NCBI RefSeq assembly: GCF_016879755.1
Contig: NZ_WOFU01000017.1
Span: 1 to 52,871 of the forward strand
From: Bacillus sp. B15-48
GTDB taxonomy: Bacteria; Bacillota; Bacilli; Bacillales; Cytobacillaceae
DNA: 52,871 nucleotides
Direction: 5' to 3'
Shown here one piece after another: positions 1 through 9,301 of the stretch. Every line of letters starts with the position of its first letter. Positions within the stretch are counted from its first letter, which is position 1. Below the pieces are notes generated by a model. The model was given only the letters and a program-made list of their open reading frames with translations, ran no database searches and was not told the origin of the DNA. Both the position numbers and the translations under genes were made by a program.

Positions 1-128
1 TTGCCCACGTGTTACTCACCCGTCCGCCGCTAATCTTTAAAAGCAAGCTTTTAAAGATTCGCTCGACTTGCATGTATTAGGCACGCCGCCAGCGTTCGTC
101 CTGAGCCAGGATCAAACTCTCCAATAAG
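1..128 (-). rRNA. rrs: 16S ribosomal RNA, 5' end (partial)
   Basis: Read on the minus strand, this contains the universal 16S start: GAGAGTTTGATCCTGGCTC, then the conserved GACGAACGCTGGCGGCGTGC segment, the CATGCAAGTCGAGCG block, a V1 hairpin and GGCGGACGGGTGAGTAACACG. The gene runs off the window edge at base 1, so only about the first 128 nt are present. The 5' boundary is placed by comparison with the B. subtilis mature end and may be off by a few bases. Confidence 0.97.
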
Positions 129-394
129 ATGAGACTTCCGTCGCGGGGTGTTTTCCCCCGTGATGGTTAGTCGAATCAATCAGGCGATTACGGACAGTTT
201 ATTTTCGCTGTTAGGCGGAAATATTACTGAACGTTGACGCGTGATAAATGGTTGAGTGATTAAGCTCATAAAATAAAACGTTGGCTTGTGATCTTCATTA
301 TAGAAGAAACACAAATTGTTATTGTTTGTTGACGCTTGTTTGTTTAGTTTTCAAAGAACAATCTATTAACACATCGCTCATAAGCGACTTTATT

Positions 395-424
395 AATATA
401 CCACAACTTCTTTCGTGGTGTCAA
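395..424 (-). promoter_or_regulatory. rrn promoter P2 (sigma-A type)
   Basis: On the minus strand a perfect TTGACA (424-419) is followed after 18 nt by TATATT (400-395). It points at the 16S gene, and the position and quality fit the start-proximal rrn promoter of Bacillaceae. Confidence 0.75.
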
Positions 425-511
425 CAACTTTTTTAAATTCTAAAAGTTGATAACTTATCGCAACCAGAAATATATTTTCTCGTTTCTTTCTCGTTTCGCG
501 ACTGTTCCACA

Positions 512-540
512 ATGATATCACTCTAATTTATAACTGTCAA
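512..540 (-). promoter_or_regulatory. rrn promoter P1 (sigma-A type)
   Basis: On the minus strand a perfect TTGACA (540-535) is followed after 17 nt by TATCAT (517-512). It lies about 115 nt upstream of P2, the usual tandem arrangement. Confidence 0.75.
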
Positions 541-662
541 CATCTTTTAATTTAATTTTTACTATCAGAAAGACATCACATATACACAGACAGAAGTATA
601 GCCTGAATTGTTTTTCGGGGGAAAAGTTCTAGAAAAAAGCTTATCTAATTCATATTAGAAAA

Positions 663-696
663 AAAGACCCGGTTCATTTATAAACCGGATCTTTCT
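663..696 (-). terminator. Rho-independent terminator of pbuG
   Basis: On the minus strand AAAGATCCGGTTT and AAACCGGGTCTTT pair around a short AT loop and run into a T tract. It lies directly after the pbuG stop codon. Confidence 0.85.
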
Positions 697-713
697 TTTT
701 CTCTTTTCTCCTA

Positions 714-2045
714 TTAAGTTAAGAAAATAAAGTATAACAAGAAGATGATGAATAAGAAATACATAATTGGGTGTATTTGTTTCGCTTTGCCTTTTAAAAT
801 CATTGTAATTGGGTAAAAGATAAACCCAGCGGCAATCCCTGTTGCAATGCTAGATGAAAGCGGCATAATGATAATCGTTAAAAACGCTGGGACCGCAATT
901 TCAAAACGAGACCAATCAATTTTCCCTAAGGAAGCGACCATTAGCACACCTACAATAATTAAAGCAGGTGCTGTCACAGCTGATGTAACAACAGATAATA
1001 CCGGGAAAAAGAACATTGCCAGCAAGAAGAACCCTGCAGTAACAACAGCTGCGAATCCTGTTCTTGCACCCGCAGCCACACCTGAGGAAGATTCAACATA
1101 AGACGTTACCGTTGATGTTCCTAAAATAGAACCAATGATTGTTGCAGTTGAATCAGCCGCTAAAGCTTTGCTTGCACGCGGTAATTTATTATCTTTCATT
1201 AACCCAGCCTGATTGGCAACACCTACCAATGTCCCAGCTGTATCGAAGAAGTCAACAAACATAAATGTTATGATTGTCGCTAACATCGTTGTTGTGTAGA
1301 ACGATGGATCACCGAACGCTGAAAAAACAGCACCAAACGTCGGCTCTAGACTAGGAATCGGACCAACGACTCGTTCAGGTGTATCAATTTGATTGAATAA
1401 CATTCCTATAATTACCGTAATAACAATCCCGTAAAAGACTCCTCCATTAATTCCGCGTGTCATCATAATGACAGTAACAATTAAACCGAAAATGGCTAGT
1501 AAAGCGTTAGGGTTGGATAAATCACCTAAGGCTACATAAGTTGCGGGATCACTAATAATGATTTCTCCATTTTTCAAACCGATAAAAGTAATAAACAAAC
1601 CGATCCCCGCACTAACAGCAAATTTTAGCTCAGCAGGAATTGCATTAATAATTTTTTCCCGAAGACCACTGAACGTTAAAATTAAGAAGAAGATCCCCGA
1701 TACGAAAACAGCAGCAAGTGCGTGTTGCCAAGGTGCACCACTTCCTAAAACGATCGTATAAGCAAAAAATGCATTAAGTCCCATCCCTGGAGCAAGAGCG
1801 ATTGGGTATTTAGCCCAAAGCCCCATAATAAGCGTACCAATTGCAGCAGACAAAGCAGTGGCTACAAAAACGGCCCCTACATCCATTCTTAATGCATCGG
1901 GTAAATCTGGTACATCTGCTAATGCCAACATCGACGGGTTGACAACTAGAATATATGCCATCGCTAGAAAGGTTGTTAAACCACCGATAAATTCTCGCCG
2001 GTAATTCGTACCTAACTCATCAAACTGAAAATACTTTTTCAACAT
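714..2045 (-). CDS. pbuG: Guanine/hypoxanthine permease, NCS2 (AzgA-like) family
   Basis: A 443-residue polytopic membrane protein that would import hypoxanthine/guanine by proton symport. The N-terminus MLKKYFQFDEL...RREFIGGLTTFLAMAYILVVNP is typical of the AzgA/PbuG/PbuO branch, and many hydrophobic segments follow. I chose the ATG at 2045 because GGAGG sits 5 nt upstream; a longer frame start at 2093 has no such site and would lie in the leader terminator. Placement next to guaA and a guanine-type riboswitch (2196-2262) supports guanine/hypoxanthine rather than adenine as substrate. The gene is monocistronic, with its own terminator. The order guaA-pbuG matches B. subtilis. Confidence 0.93.
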   Translation of the reverse strand: MLKKYFQFDELGTNYRREFIGGLTTFLAMAYILVVNPSMLALADVPDLPDALRMDVGAVFVATALSAAIGTLIMGLWAKYPIALAPGMGLNAFFAYTIVLGSGAPWQHALAAVFVSGIFFLILTFSGLREKIINAIPAELKFAVSAGIGLFITFIGLKNGEIIISDPATYVALGDLSNPNALLAIFGLIVTVIMMTRGINGGVFYGIVITVIIGMLFNQIDTPERVVGPIPSLEPTFGAVFSAFGDPSFYTTTMLATIITFMFVDFFDTAGTLVGVANQAGLMKDNKLPRASKALAADSTATIIGSILGTSTVTSYVESSSGVAAGARTGFAAVVTAGFFLLAMFFFPVLSVVTSAVTAPALIIVGVLMVASLGKIDWSRFEIAVPAFLTIIIMPLSSSIATGIAAGFIFYPITMILKGKAKQIHPIMYFLFIIFLLYFIFLT

Positions 2046-2094
2046 TATTCCCTCCAAATAAACGAATCGCCTATCTCGTAAAAGTCTACACAAT

Positions 2095-2122
2095 AAGAAA
2101 ACGCCTCGTATACCGAAGGCGC
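2095..2122 (-). terminator. Riboswitch-controlled terminator before pbuG
   Basis: On the minus strand CGCCT...AGGCG closes a hairpin followed by TTTTCTT, between the purine aptamer and pbuG. With the upstream aptamer it would form the expression platform: ligand bound, transcription stops. Confidence 0.75.
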
Positions 2123-2195
2123 TGACTACAGGTTGAAAAGGCTGAGGATATACTAATAAATAAGTACAAAAACTGTCCCATTCTTATTCACAACC

Positions 2196-2262
2196 AGCGT
2201 AGTCAAGTTCTTTACGGGAACTCGGTAGATACTTTTGGGCCATATCCCCAATACTATACGAT
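2196..2262 (-). promoter_or_regulatory. Purine riboswitch, guanine type, upstream of pbuG
   Basis: The minus strand reads through the conserved purine aptamer blocks: GTATAGT, the P2 stem TTGGG/CCCAA around GATATGG, then AAGTATCTACCG, the P3 stem AGTTC/GAACT around CCGTAAA, and GACTACG. P1 closes through CGTA/TACG. The pyrimidine in GACTA that reads the ligand (position 74 in xpt numbering) is C, which pairs with guanine, rather than the U of adenine riboswitches. Confidence 0.92.
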
Positions 2263-2325
2263 GATATTATGTCCATTTTTTTAAATTCAACATTATTCTA
2301 TCAGGACCTTTATACTGGGTCAAGA

Positions 2326-2359
2326 CAAAAAGCGAACATTTTTCAATGTCCGCTTTTTA
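2326..2359 (-). terminator. Rho-independent terminator of guaA
   Basis: On the minus strand AAAAAGCGGACATT pairs with AATGTTCGCTTTTT around a small A-rich loop, ending in T residues. It lies just after the guaA stop at 2379. Confidence 0.85.
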
Positions 2360-2378
2360 TTGTTCGTATTTTCAGTTT

Positions 2379-3932
2379 TTATTCCCATTCAATCGTTGCA
2401 GGCGGCTTGCTAGTGATGTCATAAACAACACGGTTAATATGCGAAACTTCGTTCACAATCCTTGTTGAGATGACCTCAAGGACATCCCAAGGAATTCGCG
2501 CCCAATCTGATGTCATCCCATCAATGGACGTAACCGCACGAATACCAATTGTATGGTCATAAGTTCTCGCATCGCCCATCACACCAACACTGCGAATGTC
2601 TGGCAAAACCGTGAAGTACTGCCAAATATCACGATCGAGCCCTGCTTTTCGAATCTCTTCCCTTAAAATCGCATCTGATTCACGAACAATTTCTAGTTTC
2701 TCTTCACTAATTGCACCAAGTACACGAATCCCAAGACCTGGACCAGGGAATGGCTGACGCCAAACAATTTCATCTGGAATTCCTAGCTCTGTACCTAACG
2801 CTCTTACTTCATCTTTAAATAATGTATTTAACGGTTCAATCAATTTGAATTGCATATCTTCTGGTAATCCGCCGACATTGTGATGCGACTTTATTGTTTG
2901 CGCCGTTGCCGTTCCACTTTCAATAATGTCCGTATACAATGTTCCTTGGGCGAGGAACTCGATGCCTTTAAGTTTTGTAGCCTCATCATCGAATACATAA
3001 ATAAATTCGTTTCCAATGATTTTTCGTTTTTTCTCAGGATCAGATACACCTTCTAATTTGCTAAGAAAACGTTCTTTCGCATCCACTTTGATTACATTCA
3101 TATTGAAGCCTTCAGAGAAGGTTTTCATTACACTCTCTGCTTCTCCTTTTCGCAAAAGACCATGATCAACAAAAATACATGTCAACTGATCACCAATCGC
3201 TTTATGAATCAGCACAGCGACAACCGATGAATCTACTCCACCACTTAATGCACAGAGTACTTTTTTGTTACCAACTTCTTGACGGATTTTTTCCATTTCA
3301 ATCTCGATAAAGTTTTCCATTGACCAATCACCAACACAACCGCAAACATTAAAGACAAAGTTCTTCAGAAGATCATTCCCATAGACTGAATGACGTACTT
3401 CTGGATGGAACTGAACAGCATATAACCCGCGTGATTCATCACTCATTGCTGAAATCGGACAAGAAGGATTGACCCCATCGACTCTAAATCCAGGGGGTGC
3501 TTCCGTTACTAAATCTCCATGACTCATCCAAACAGTTTGTTCATTAGGAGTGTCTAAAAACAACTTACTTTCATGCTGTAACGATAACAATGCTTTCCCA
3601 TATTCCCGATTCGTTGCTGATTCTACTTTTCCACCAAAGTGAATCGTCATCAATTGCATTCCGTAGCAAATCCCTAAAATCGGTAATCCTAGTTTGAAAA
3701 TTTCTTCATCACAACGGAAAGAGTTTTCATCATAAACACTGTTTGGTCCGCCTGAAAAAATGATTCCTTTCGGGTTCATTTTTTTTATTTCTTCTGCTGT
3801 AATCGTATGTGGGTGTAATTCACTAAACACCCCAAATTCCCTAATTCTTCGTGTAATAAGCTGATTGTATTGACTGCCGAAATCTAATACAACAATTTTT
3901 TCCTGATCTTGTATTTCCATTTTCTTTGACAC
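2379..3932 (-). CDS. guaA: GMP synthase (glutamine-hydrolysing)
   Basis: Converts XMP, ATP and glutamine to GMP, the last step of guanine nucleotide synthesis, in the cytoplasm. The N-terminal class I amidotransferase domain shows [12 protein letters not shown] and the nucleophile Cys in LGICYGMQ (about residue 89). The ATP-pyrophosphatase domain has the PP-loop ALSGGVDSS near residue 230, and the C-terminal dimerisation domain ends in KPPATIEWE. Length is about 517 residues; B. subtilis GuaA has 513. Start: the GTG at 3932 has GGGGTGA at proper distance upstream; an earlier GTG at 3941 and an ATG at 3920 remain possible. Expression is probably controlled by the guanine riboswitch at 4054-4124. 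Confidence 0.97.
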   Translation of the reverse strand: MSKKMEIQDQEKIVVLDFGSQYNQLITRRIREFGVFSELHPHTITAEEIKKMNPKGIIFSGGPNSVYDENSFRCDEEIFKLGLPILGICYGMQLMTIHFGGKVESATNREYGKALLSLQHESKLFLDTPNEQTVWMSHGDLVTEAPPGFRVDGVNPSCPISAMSDESRGLYAVQFHPEVRHSVYGNDLLKNFVFNVCGCVGDWSMENFIEIEMEKIRQEVGNKKVLCALSGGVDSSVVAVLIHKAIGDQLTCIFVDHGLLRKGEAESVMKTFSEGFNMNVIKVDAKERFLSKLEGVSDPEKKRKIIGNEFIYVFDDEATKLKGIEFLAQGTLYTDIIESGTATAQTIKSHHNVGGLPEDMQFKLIEPLNTLFKDEVRALGTELGIPDEIVWRQPFPGPGLGIRVLGAISEEKLEIVRESDAILREEIRKAGLDRDIWQYFTVLPDIRSVGVMGDARTYDHTIGIRAVTSIDGMTSDWARIPWDVLEVISTRIVNEVSHINRVVYDITSKPPATIEWE

Positions 3933-3983
3933 TTCGGTCACCCCAATTTAATAAAATAATTTCTACGTTTATTATAGCCAATC

Positions 3984-4034
3984 TAAAAAAAACTAGAATC
4001 CTCCCTTTAAAGTTCAACAGGCAGATTTCTAGTT
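3984..4034 (-). terminator. Riboswitch-controlled terminator before guaA
   Basis: On the minus strand ACTAGAAATC (near 4032-4023) can pair with GATTCTAGT (3999-3991), followed by a run of T (3990-3984). It sits between the purine aptamer and guaA, as in a ligand-off transcriptional switch. Confidence 0.75.
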
Positions 4035-4053
4035 GTGTTTCATATTTCCTCTG

Positions 4054-4124
4054 CCTTCATAGTCAAATCATTTACGGTGATTCGGTAGAAACTTTCGATC
4101 CATATTATCGAGAATATACGAAGG
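4054..4124 (-). promoter_or_regulatory. Purine riboswitch, guanine type, upstream of guaA
   Basis: Minus strand: P1 arms CCTTC/GAAGG, the conserved AATATGGATCG segment with TCGAT/ATCGA as P2, AAGTTTCTACCG, P3 AATCA/TGATT around CCGTAAA, and GACTATG. C in GACTA indicates guanine/hypoxanthine recognition. It lies about 120 nt upstream of guaA, with a terminator between. Confidence 0.92.
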
Positions 4125-4171
4125 ATACTATTAAATTACTAAAACATTGTACCAATATACTATTTTTCAGG

Positions 4172-6352
4172 TCAAGCACGTGTTTTCCTCAATAATGTTT
4201 CCCAATCCTCCTTAGCCTCTAGCCATACCCCCTCTTTCAATGTAGCACGATAGAAATATCGCTCATATTGTTCTGTTAATCGCTGCATTTCTTTCCCTTT
4301 GAAAATGGAATCAATATACTTTGCATATTCTCTTAACGTTTGGCCTTGTTTACGCCCTAGACCAAACCTGTCCAACTGTTTTAACAATAACATAAAAGCT
4401 CTAGGGAAAATCTCATCTTTCTTTCTAAACTTAAACAAATAAATCGTATATATAGGCAACCATTTTTTTCGGAAGAGAAAAGGAATAAGCACCAGCACAA
4501 AGAGCGTAAATCCCCATTTTAAAAAGAGATTGTAGTGACTGTTTTGAAGTGAAAAATAATTAGCAATGCTAGAAGAACTAGATTCAGCATCACTATCTTC
4601 CATTTGACGATTTTCTCTCGTATGCGCGATTGCCTCTCTATCATCTGTATTTGTTGTCACTTCTGAACTGGTATTCAACTGAAAAGCGACATTGTTCGAA
4701 AACCCTCGTGTAGGCTCAAACGGGACCCAGCCAATTTCCGGAAAATATACTTCTACCCAAGAATGTGCATTATTATTTGTAACTTCATATACTCGTTTTC
4801 CTGATTCAAGCGTACGGATATATTCCCCACTTGTATACCCTTTTACCCAGCGACTTGGAATATCAAGCGTCCTTAACAACACAGCCATTGAAGTAGAGAA
4901 ATTGTCACAATAACCCCGTTTTGTTTCAAACAGAAACTGTTCCACATAGTCTTGTCCTGCTTCAGGTACAGCAACATTTTGTTGATCATACACATAGGAG
5001 TTAGCTTGAAAGTAGCGTTCAATCGCCTGGACTTTGTCAAAAACCGTTTCTGCATCCATGGTAATCTCGAGCGCAAGTTCCCTAATCCTTGCTGGTAAAT
5101 TTGCAGGGAGTTGTGTATAAATGTTTTTTATTGTTTCATATTCTCGATCATTTCTAGCCGCGCTGCTATTTTTAAGTGCTTCCACTTGAAAACTAGGTTT
5201 TTGATAATGGACCGTATACGATTCCGGGGTATTCGGCTCTAAATTTTGCAAAGGGATTATTTTTTGCGTCAATACATCCATCCTGTACCAAAACGGATCT
5301 TCCGTTTTTATTTCAATCAATCCATGTGGATACTGGATATGCGGATATTCCAACTCGTTATAGACGATGCTCGCCCTTTCTTCATAAGGGACGGTTTCAG
5401 CAAACGATAACATACTAACGGGTTCACCACTAAAGTCGACCGTTAGATTATTGTTAGAAACGACCCATCCTTTCCCTGTATACATATCCTTCGTTTCTAC
5501 TTTCCAATAATGACGCTCGTCCACTTCTGCGCGAAATACAACTGTTTCATCGCCAAGAAACGGCCCCCCTAAGTTCGAGTCATCTGTCCCATATCCTGCC
5601 CGCCTGCTAATTCCTCCTTCTCTTAAGCCACTTTCTGAATTATACGATTGAATATACGGAACAGGATCAGGCCAAATTGGACCTGCCTTTGGGACTGCAT
5701 ATCCTATCATCACACTGCCTGCAACCATTATAGACAGGGGAATCAGCCATTTACGTGTAAGTAATACCGTCTTATGGAGCATTTCTTTTTCGATAAGGCG
5801 ATGCAGAGTTAAAATCCCCATCACTAAAAAACCAACAATCACACTTCGTACAATAGCACCGTTCGCTTCATATGGAGTAAAAGTATCTAACACGGTAATG
5901 AAAACAATCGTCATAAAGAAAAAAATCAACATTTTTTTCCGCTTAATAAGCCAGTATCGAATTAAATAGACCATTAACCATAGGAGAATAAAGAACAACA
6001 ACGTTCTATAAGCATCTGTCAGCTCTAAAAATTGTCCTTTCCATACTAGAGAAAAGTTGGTTACTAGCTCTTTAAAAAAAGTAGTTAACCATACTGGTTG
6101 AAAGAGAGAACCTTCATAATAAATGGAGTGAATGAAAAACAAAATATAGAATCCTTTAATAAAAAATCTGATGATGAAAGGGATGTTAATAAAAGCTAGC
6201 AAAAGGGCGATGATGGTAAAGCCTAGAAAGGCACCAAAGTATCCTGTATCTGTAAGAACTTCTACCGGCCTTAACCATTCCCAAAGTAAGAAAAAGCTAA
6301 GACCATAAAGTAAAAACGTAGAAAAACCTAATTTTGCGTTTCCTTGACTCAA
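4172..6352 (-). CDS. yebA: Transglutaminase-like domain membrane protein (YebA type)
   Basis: About 726 residues. A cluster of N-terminal membrane segments (roughly residues 10-220) is followed by a large outer region with a transglutaminase/protease-like core. The Cys is in KRGYCDNFSTSM, the His in NNAHSWVEVYFPE, and the third position in GWVPFEPT (Glu where many members have Asp). A final membrane segment and a short C-terminal cytoplasmic domain follow. The TTG at 6352 is preferred: GGAGGTGA lies 8-10 nt upstream and it overlaps the yeaD stop by four bases, implying translational coupling. A longer frame start at 6448 would lie inside yeaD. The substrate is unknown; MoxR ATPase plus DUF58 plus transglutaminase is a recurrent trio. 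Confidence 0.85.
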   Translation of the reverse strand: MSQGNAKLGFSTFLLYGLSFFLLWEWLRPVEVLTDTGYFGAFLGFTIIALLLAFINIPFIIRFFIKGFYILFFIHSIYYEGSLFQPVWLTTFFKELVTNFSLVWKGQFLELTDAYRTLLFFILLWLMVYLIRYWLIKRKKMLIFFFMTIVFITVLDTFTPYEANGAIVRSVIVGFLVMGILTLHRLIEKEMLHKTVLLTRKWLIPLSIMVAGSVMIGYAVPKAGPIWPDPVPYIQSYNSESGLREGGISRRAGYGTDDSNLGGPFLGDETVVFRAEVDERHYWKVETKDMYTGKGWVVSNNNLTVDFSGEPVSMLSFAETVPYEERASIVYNELEYPHIQYPHGLIEIKTEDPFWYRMDVLTQKIIPLQNLEPNTPESYTVHYQKPSFQVEALKNSSAARNDREYETIKNIYTQLPANLPARIRELALEITMDAETVFDKVQAIERYFQANSYVYDQQNVAVPEAGQDYVEQFLFETKRGYCDNFSTSMAVLLRTLDIPSRWVKGYTSGEYIRTLESGKRVYEVTNNNAHSWVEVYFPEIGWVPFEPTRGFSNNVAFQLNTSSEVTTNTDDREAIAHTRENRQMEDSDAESSSSSIANYFSLQNSHYNLFLKWGFTLFVLVLIPFLFRKKWLPIYTIYLFKFRKKDEIFPRAFMLLLKQLDRFGLGRKQGQTLREYAKYIDSIFKGKEMQRLTEQYERYFYRATLKEGVWLEAKEDWETLLRKTRA

Positions 6353-7545
6353 CCTCCGCTCACCTCCGAAAATCCCTCGGAAAAATTTCCTTCGCGAATG
6401 ACAAACACTTGAATACCTCGGGAACGAGCAACAGTAATCCGATGCCATTCAGGATTAGAGACTGGCTCTTCTCTTCCCTTAACAATAAACACCGTTACTC
6501 TCGATCCTTTTGAAAAGAAACGATGCTGGTCAATCAGTTTCTTGGTAAAATCAGCTGTTACGAGCATTAATGTACTATATTGACGTCTTACTTCCTCTTC
6601 AAGAACGTGATCGAGAGGTTTATTACTTAAATCTTGAATTTTAGCCAAATGATAAAAAAGCTGTTGTTGCTGTGTTTCTCCTCCACGAATCGGAAAGAAC
6701 ATTCGTTTATCACTTACAGTTAACAGCCCGACCGCTGTTCCATTCCTTGCGATTGCACGAATGACAGAAGCAGTAAATGCTACAATTGCCTCAAAATTCG
6801 GGTTCGCTTTGCAGTCCATAACAATCATGACATCATGTGATTTTCGGTGTTCAAATTCCTTTGTCATAAATTGATCCCGTTTTGCTGTTGCCTTCCAATT
6901 AATCCAAGAAAACCGATCGCCAGGTTGATACTCTCTAACACCAACAGACATGGATAAATCACTTTGAAACCGTTCATTAGCAGCTTTCATCCCTTGTTCA
7001 AATTGACCGTCAATCGGTCGATAGGTCAATTCTTCAAATCGAGGAAAAACAAGAACATGATCCTCAACTAAGATAAACTGCTCTTTTTCAACCAAACCAA
7101 GGAGATCTCCCGTTTTTATCCGAATTTTTTTAAAATAATGCTCCCCTCTCGGCAACTCATCAATACTATATTCAACTTGGAATTTTCGACGAAACGAAGG
7201 GAAAATTATTTTTTTCGCTCGCTTCAATTTCCTTGTTTCATCCATCAAGTCCTCTATGATGATATACAATAAAGGAAATCGCCTTTTTCTTTTGATTAAA
7301 ACCGTCACACTCGCTTTTTCACCAGCTTTTAGCTCTCGCTTATGAAAAATCCGTTCTGCTTTGAAATCAGATAACGAATACAATGATAGAGAAAGTGCGG
7401 AAACCGCAAAAGGAAGGAAACTATAAAACAAGAACCAACTGACAAAGCCCCCTTGAAACATTGCGTAGGAAAAAGCAAAAGAAATGAACAGCAACAATAC
7501 GAATAGACTTTGGATTTCTTTAAATCGTTGTAAATAAGGTTTCAT
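6349..7545 (-). CDS. yeaD: DUF58 domain protein (YeaD type)
   Basis: A 398-residue protein with two N-terminal membrane segments (about residues 10-60) and a C-terminal DUF58 domain. It carries the family signature GVREYQPGDRFSWINWKATA and a vWA-like region with IVMDCKANP. The ATG directly follows the yeaC stop (TAAATG) and the end overlaps yebA, so the three genes are one operon. Proteins of this type work with MoxR AAA ATPases, probably in assembly or maturation at the membrane. The exact role is not established. Confidence 0.85.
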   Translation of the reverse strand: MKPYLQRFKEIQSLFVLLLFISFAFSYAMFQGGFVSWFLFYSFLPFAVSALSLSLYSLSDFKAERIFHKRELKAGEKASVTVLIKRKRRFPLLYIIIEDLMDETRKLKRAKKIIFPSFRRKFQVEYSIDELPRGEHYFKKIRIKTGDLLGLVEKEQFILVEDHVLVFPRFEELTYRPIDGQFEQGMKAANERFQSDLSMSVGVREYQPGDRFSWINWKATAKRDQFMTKEFEHRKSHDVMIVMDCKANPNFEAIVAFTASVIRAIARNGTAVGLLTVSDKRMFFPIRGGETQQQQLFYHLAKIQDLSNKPLDHVLEEEVRRQYSTLMLVTADFTKKLIDQHRFFSKGSRVTVFIVKGREEPVSNPEWHRITVARSRGIQVFVIREGNFSEGFSEVSGG

Positions 7546-8499
7546 TTATTTCACATACCTTTGAACAGGTACTGGTACGTTTGCTAAAACATGATTTACT
7601 ACTGCTTCCGCATCCATTCCTTCGAACCGCGCCTCTGCTTTTAAAATAATTCGATGCTCAAAAACATATGGAGTTAAATATTGGACATCATCCGGAAGGA
7701 CATAGTCGCGATTCCGCATATATGCTAGCGCTTGAGCTGCTTTCATTAAACCGATCGCCCCACGAGGGCTCACACCAAGATGCACATGTGCATGCGAACG
7801 TGTTTCTTTAGCAAGTTCAACGATGTACCGCGTAATCGCATCCTCAACGTACACTTCTCTAATTTCCTTTTGTATATATTGAAGTTCATCAAGACTTATC
7901 ACCGGCTCAAGTTCATCAATCGAAGCAAATTTCTGCGCTCTTTTTAACACTTCCATTTCTTCAGATAAACTAGGATACCCCATTTTCATTTTTAAAAGAA
8001 AGCGGTCAAGCTGTGCTTCTGGCAGGGGGTAAGTTCCTTCATAATCAATTGGATTTTGTGTAGCCATAACAAAAAAGGGCTTCTCAAGCTCATAAGTCAC
8101 ACCGTCTACAGTTACGGAGTTTTCCTCCATCCCCTCCAAGAGAGCAGATTGCGTTTTTGGAGACGTACGGTTGATTTCATCAGCTAAAATAATGTTTCCG
8201 ATAATCGGACCTGGACGAAACTGAAATTCCATTTCCTTCGGATTATAAATAGAAACACCTGTTACGTCTGATGGCAATAGATCTGGGGTAAATTGAATAC
8301 GCCGAAATTGAGCACTAACAGATTTCGCTAAAGCCCTTACCATCATCGTCTTCCCAACTCCTGGGACATCCTCTAGCAGGACGTGACCACCTGAAAAGAG
8401 TGAGACCAAACTTAGTTCTGCGACATCTCGTTTGCCAATCATCACTTTTTCAATGTTTACCAATACGTTCTCGATTGTTGGATTAATTTGATCTACCAC
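7546..8499 (-). CDS. yeaC: MoxR-family AAA ATPase (YeaC type)
   Basis: A 317-residue AAA+ ATPase, the usual MoxR size. Walker A is DVPGVGKT, Walker B is IILADEINRTSPKTQ, and sensor 1 is FFVMATQNP, followed by the C-terminal lid domain with GVSPRGAIGLMKAAQA. The start is a GTG at 8499 with GGAGG seven bases upstream. It is the first gene of yeaC-yeaD-yebA and would be the chaperone-like motor for the DUF58 partner. This order upstream of guaA is conserved in B. subtilis. Confidence 0.9.
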   Translation of the reverse strand: MVDQINPTIENVLVNIEKVMIGKRDVAELSLVSLFSGGHVLLEDVPGVGKTMMVRALAKSVSAQFRRIQFTPDLLPSDVTGVSIYNPKEMEFQFRPGPIIGNIILADEINRTSPKTQSALLEGMEENSVTVDGVTYELEKPFFVMATQNPIDYEGTYPLPEAQLDRFLLKMKMGYPSLSEEMEVLKRAQKFASIDELEPVISLDELQYIQKEIREVYVEDAITRYIVELAKETRSHAHVHLGVSPRGAIGLMKAAQALAYMRNRDYVLPDDVQYLTPYVFEHRIILKAEARFEGMDAEAVVNHVLANVPVPVQRYVK

Positions 8500-8726
8500 T
8501 CAATTTCCTCCCGTATCTTTTATTTTAAAAATCATGGTTTGATTTATTCCCTCAATTATACGATACATTTTCTGTATTTTCTGTCAAAACAATTTATCAC
8601 TTATTATGAAACTTTCATTTTACTAGAAAAAAATAAAGGCGAGAACCTCCAAATTAGTGGAAATCCTCCCCTCCTAAATGCTACCCCAAACAAGGCATTG
8701 CTCAAACACACATCATGTACGATGAA

Positions 8727-8759
8727 AATGCCTGCTAAATTTTCCTTAGACAGGCATTC
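8727..8759 (-). terminator. Rho-independent terminator after the HbpS-like gene
   Basis: AATGCCTG and CAGGCATT form an 8-bp stem with a further small inner pairing (CTAA/TTAG). On the minus strand the stem is followed by TTTC. It lies about 40 nt after the gene ending at 8799. Confidence 0.6.
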
Positions 8760-8798
8760 TCGAGCATTATTTTTTTCATAACTATAAGGAGATAAAGT

Positions 8799-9215
8799 TT
8801 AGTCGGTTAAATTAAGTCCAGCTTCACAACATCTAATATTTTCTTCGGTGCTGCCGCCACTTACACCTATCCCACCTATTATTTCGCTCTCTACTCGAAT
8901 CGGAAAGCCACCGCCCGCAACGATAAGCCTAGCGGTTTGAATCTTCCCATGGAAAAGTATCAGCTCTTCTTTATTCATTGGATACCAGTCATGCGTTGGT
9001 TTTCCTAAACTTATCGCTGTATAAGCCTTATTTTGCGAGTTTTCAATCCACTTAATTGGTGCTTGATCCATTTTAGAAAAAGCAACTAAATTTCCTGTTT
9101 CATCAACAACTGTTGTACTGATTGCAATACCCATTTTCTCCGCTTCAGCTTCTGAAGCTTCAATCATCCTTTTGGCAAGTTTATTTGCGATCGCTGGTTT
9201 TTTTAGTGCGTTCAT
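8799..9215 (-). CDS. GlcG/HbpS-like heme-binding family protein
   Basis: A 138-residue protein that matches the DUF336/HbpS-GlcG family along its length. Visible hallmarks are AEKMGIAISTTVVDETGNLVAFSKMD near the start and the glycine-rich GGIGVSGGSTEENIRCCEAGL near the end. No signal peptide is visible. Family members include the extracellular heme-binding protein HbpS and GlcG, encoded with glycolate oxidase; many lie next to oxidoreductases of carbon catabolism. Here the upstream neighbour is an aldehyde dehydrogenase 86 bp away on the same strand, so the two are probably co-transcribed. The start has AAGGTGG upstream. The function is not known. Confidence 0.8.
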   Translation of the reverse strand: MNALKKPAIANKLAKRMIEASEAEAEKMGIAISTTVVDETGNLVAFSKMDQAPIKWIENSQNKAYTAISLGKPTHDWYPMNKEELILFHGKIQTARLIVAGGGFPIRVESEIIGGIGVSGGSTEENIRCCEAGLNLTD

Positions 9216-9301
9216 GAAAATACCACCTTAGGAAGGTATTAGTCGACCTTGTTCGATTACAAGCGAATCATTTAACTCTCTTACTCTTTAAAGGAAAGGA
9301 C

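Larger units (their letters stand above)
129..660 (-). other. rRNA operon leader and promoter region
   Basis: This stretch has no protein gene. On the minus strand it holds two tandem promoters (listed separately) and a roughly 270-nt leader before the 16S gene, as is usual for Bacillus rrn operons. The leader would carry the 5' half of the pre-16S processing stem, whose other half lies outside the window. Confidence 0.7.

Noticed and set aside
6353-6448. Longer N-terminus for the transglutaminase protein
   Set aside because: It would lie entirely within yeaD, lacks a ribosome site, and adds a non-family sequence.
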